6,177 bases of DNA, taken from assembly GCA_030642185.1 (NCBI GenBank), contig DAOWOG010000083.1, positions 1 to 6,177 on the forward strand. Direction: 5' to 3'. Below, piece by piece: positions 5,823-6,177 of the stretch. The number at the start of each line of letters is the position of its first letter. Within the stretch, counting starts at the first letter, position 1. Source of the DNA: Helicobacteraceae bacterium. Its GTDB lineage: Bacteria; Campylobacterota; Campylobacteria; Campylobacterales; Sulfurimonadaceae. The position numbers were made by a program, and so were the translations under genes. Under the pieces are notes generated by a model. That model was not told the origin of the DNA. It worked only from the letters and a program-made list of their open reading frames with translations, and did no database searches.

Positions 5823-6055
5823 TTACTATAGTAAGAGAAAATAAATAGACAGTAAATAAGGCAGGCTACTGAACTTTGAGTAGTGAGACTATTGACAACC
5901 GAATTAAGACAAATGAAGAATTAGTTTAGGAACAAAAAGAGGTTATACATTATATAAACTTCTACAAAAGAGTTTAAACAATAAGTATTTCTTATCCGTG
6001 TGTGCAACGTAAAGTAAAAGTTTGAAAATTTATTTCAAATTCCCCGAAAAAACCC
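5823..6055. other. Gene-free AT-rich region with several short dyads
   Basis: No coding frame with a start and ribosome binding site is visible on either strand. It holds perfect dyads: TTACTATAGTAA (5823-5834), GTTTAAAC (5972-5979), ATAAG-TATTT-CTTAT (5981-5995) and TTTGAAA-ATTTA-TTTCAAA (6021-6039). It is the shared upstream region of the leftward BI-1 gene and the rightward rRNA-type promoter. In such AT-rich DNA some short palindromes are expected by chance, so only the last, next to the promoter, is a credible control site. Confidence 0.5.
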
Positions 6056-6084
6056 TTGACAATAGTTTATGGTTTGTCTATAAT
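6056..6084 (+). promoter_or_regulatory. Strong consensus sigma-70 promoter, probably of an rRNA operon
   Basis: TTGACA (6056-6061) and TATAAT (6079-6084) are both perfect and separated by exactly 17 bp. A GC-rich discriminator (TCCCGTCC, 6085-6092) follows, as in stringently controlled rRNA and tRNA promoters, and AT-rich DNA that could act as an UP element lies upstream (about 6019-6040). Transcription should begin near 6091. A -35 this good is unusual for this phylum outside stable-RNA genes. Confidence 0.85.
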
Positions 6085-6090
6085 TCCCGT

Positions 6091-6177
6091 CCACAAACGA
6101 TGAGTCGCTTGCGAAAGAGGCTTGGAGAGACTTCGAGTTGAAGACTTTTAACCGTTTGAGATCATTGAAAACTAAGC
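6091..6177 (+). other. Transcribed leader, probably of a 16S-23S-5S rRNA operon (gene beyond edge)
   Basis: The 87 bases after the promoter have no coding frame with a ribosome binding site. They contain a small hairpin (TCGC-TT-GCGA, 6105-6114), a second possible one (CTTC-GAGTT-GAAG, 6131-6143), and end in GATCATTGAAAACTAAGC (6160-6177), a type of sequence commonly seen shortly before 16S rRNA genes. The mature 16S start is not in the window, so the identity of the transcript is inferred from promoter strength and leader sequence. A tRNA operon is the main alternative. Confidence 0.65.

Noticed and set aside
5892..5897. A second TTGACA, possible additional rRNA promoter
   Set aside because: There is no -10-like hexamer 16-18 bases downstream.
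5920..5955. Very short minus-strand frame reading MYNLFLFLN
   Set aside because: Nine codons, no convincing ribosome binding site, and low-complexity AT-rich sequence.
1..6177. Mobile elements, CRISPR arrays, tRNAs, phage or defence genes
   Set aside because: No direct-repeat array, transposase, integrase, cloverleaf or terminal inverted repeats could be found; all long frames are explained by core or common accessory genes.

Overview
The window looks like ordinary chromosome from a Campylobacterota (Epsilonproteobacteria) bacterium, probably a free-living Sulfurimonas/Sulfurovum-type lineage. The clues are the secG-to-frr gene order, Campylobacter-style promoters (T-rich run plus extended -10 TGnTATAAT, no -35), tight gene packing with ATGA overlaps, and the protein families present. 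I assign the phylum with moderate confidence and no genus.

Layout, left to right. (1) A leftward block, positions 1-1296: secG, then a secreted NodB-type polysaccharide deacetylase, then the first codons of a gene starting MLDDIYS at the extreme left edge, which I read as frr (ribosome recycling factor). The deacetylase is therefore inserted in the usual secG-frr pair. (2) A 131-bp divergent promoter region, 1297-1427. (3) A rightward operon, 1428-4665: znuA, znuC, znuB (a complete zinc-type ABC importer) and a BioC-like methyltransferase. Two of its junctions are 4-bp ATGA overlaps. A rho-independent terminator at 4642-4680 lies across the end of the operon. (4) A leftward pair, 5750 to 4652: a Bax-inhibitor-1 family membrane protein and an overlapping small stand-alone ThiD2-like protein. 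(5) A gene-free stretch, 5751-6177, ending in a perfect-consensus sigma-70 promoter (TTGACA, 17 bp, TATAAT) with a GC-rich discriminator and a leader typical of a ribosomal RNA operon. The 16S rRNA gene is expected just beyond the right edge.

How the genes work together: ZnuA captures a divalent metal, most likely zinc, in the periplasm and passes it to the ZnuB channel, driven by the ZnuC ATPase. ZnuC ends in a histidine-rich tail and ZnuA has a short His-containing loop before one of its ligand histidines, both typical of zinc handling. The last operon gene fits biotin synthesis (BioC) and the converging ThiD2-like gene fits thiamin synthesis, so two cofactor genes meet tail to tail and overlap by 14 bp. 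SecG and Frr are housekeeping functions.

I found no mobile element, CRISPR array, tRNA, phage gene or defence system, and nothing I would call a new biological system. The points most worth checking are the terminator embedded in the convergent gene ends, the deacetylase inserted between secG and frr, the stand-alone ThiD2-like protein with its internal repeat, the changed fourth metal ligand of ZnuA, and the dyads upstream of the putative rRNA promoter.
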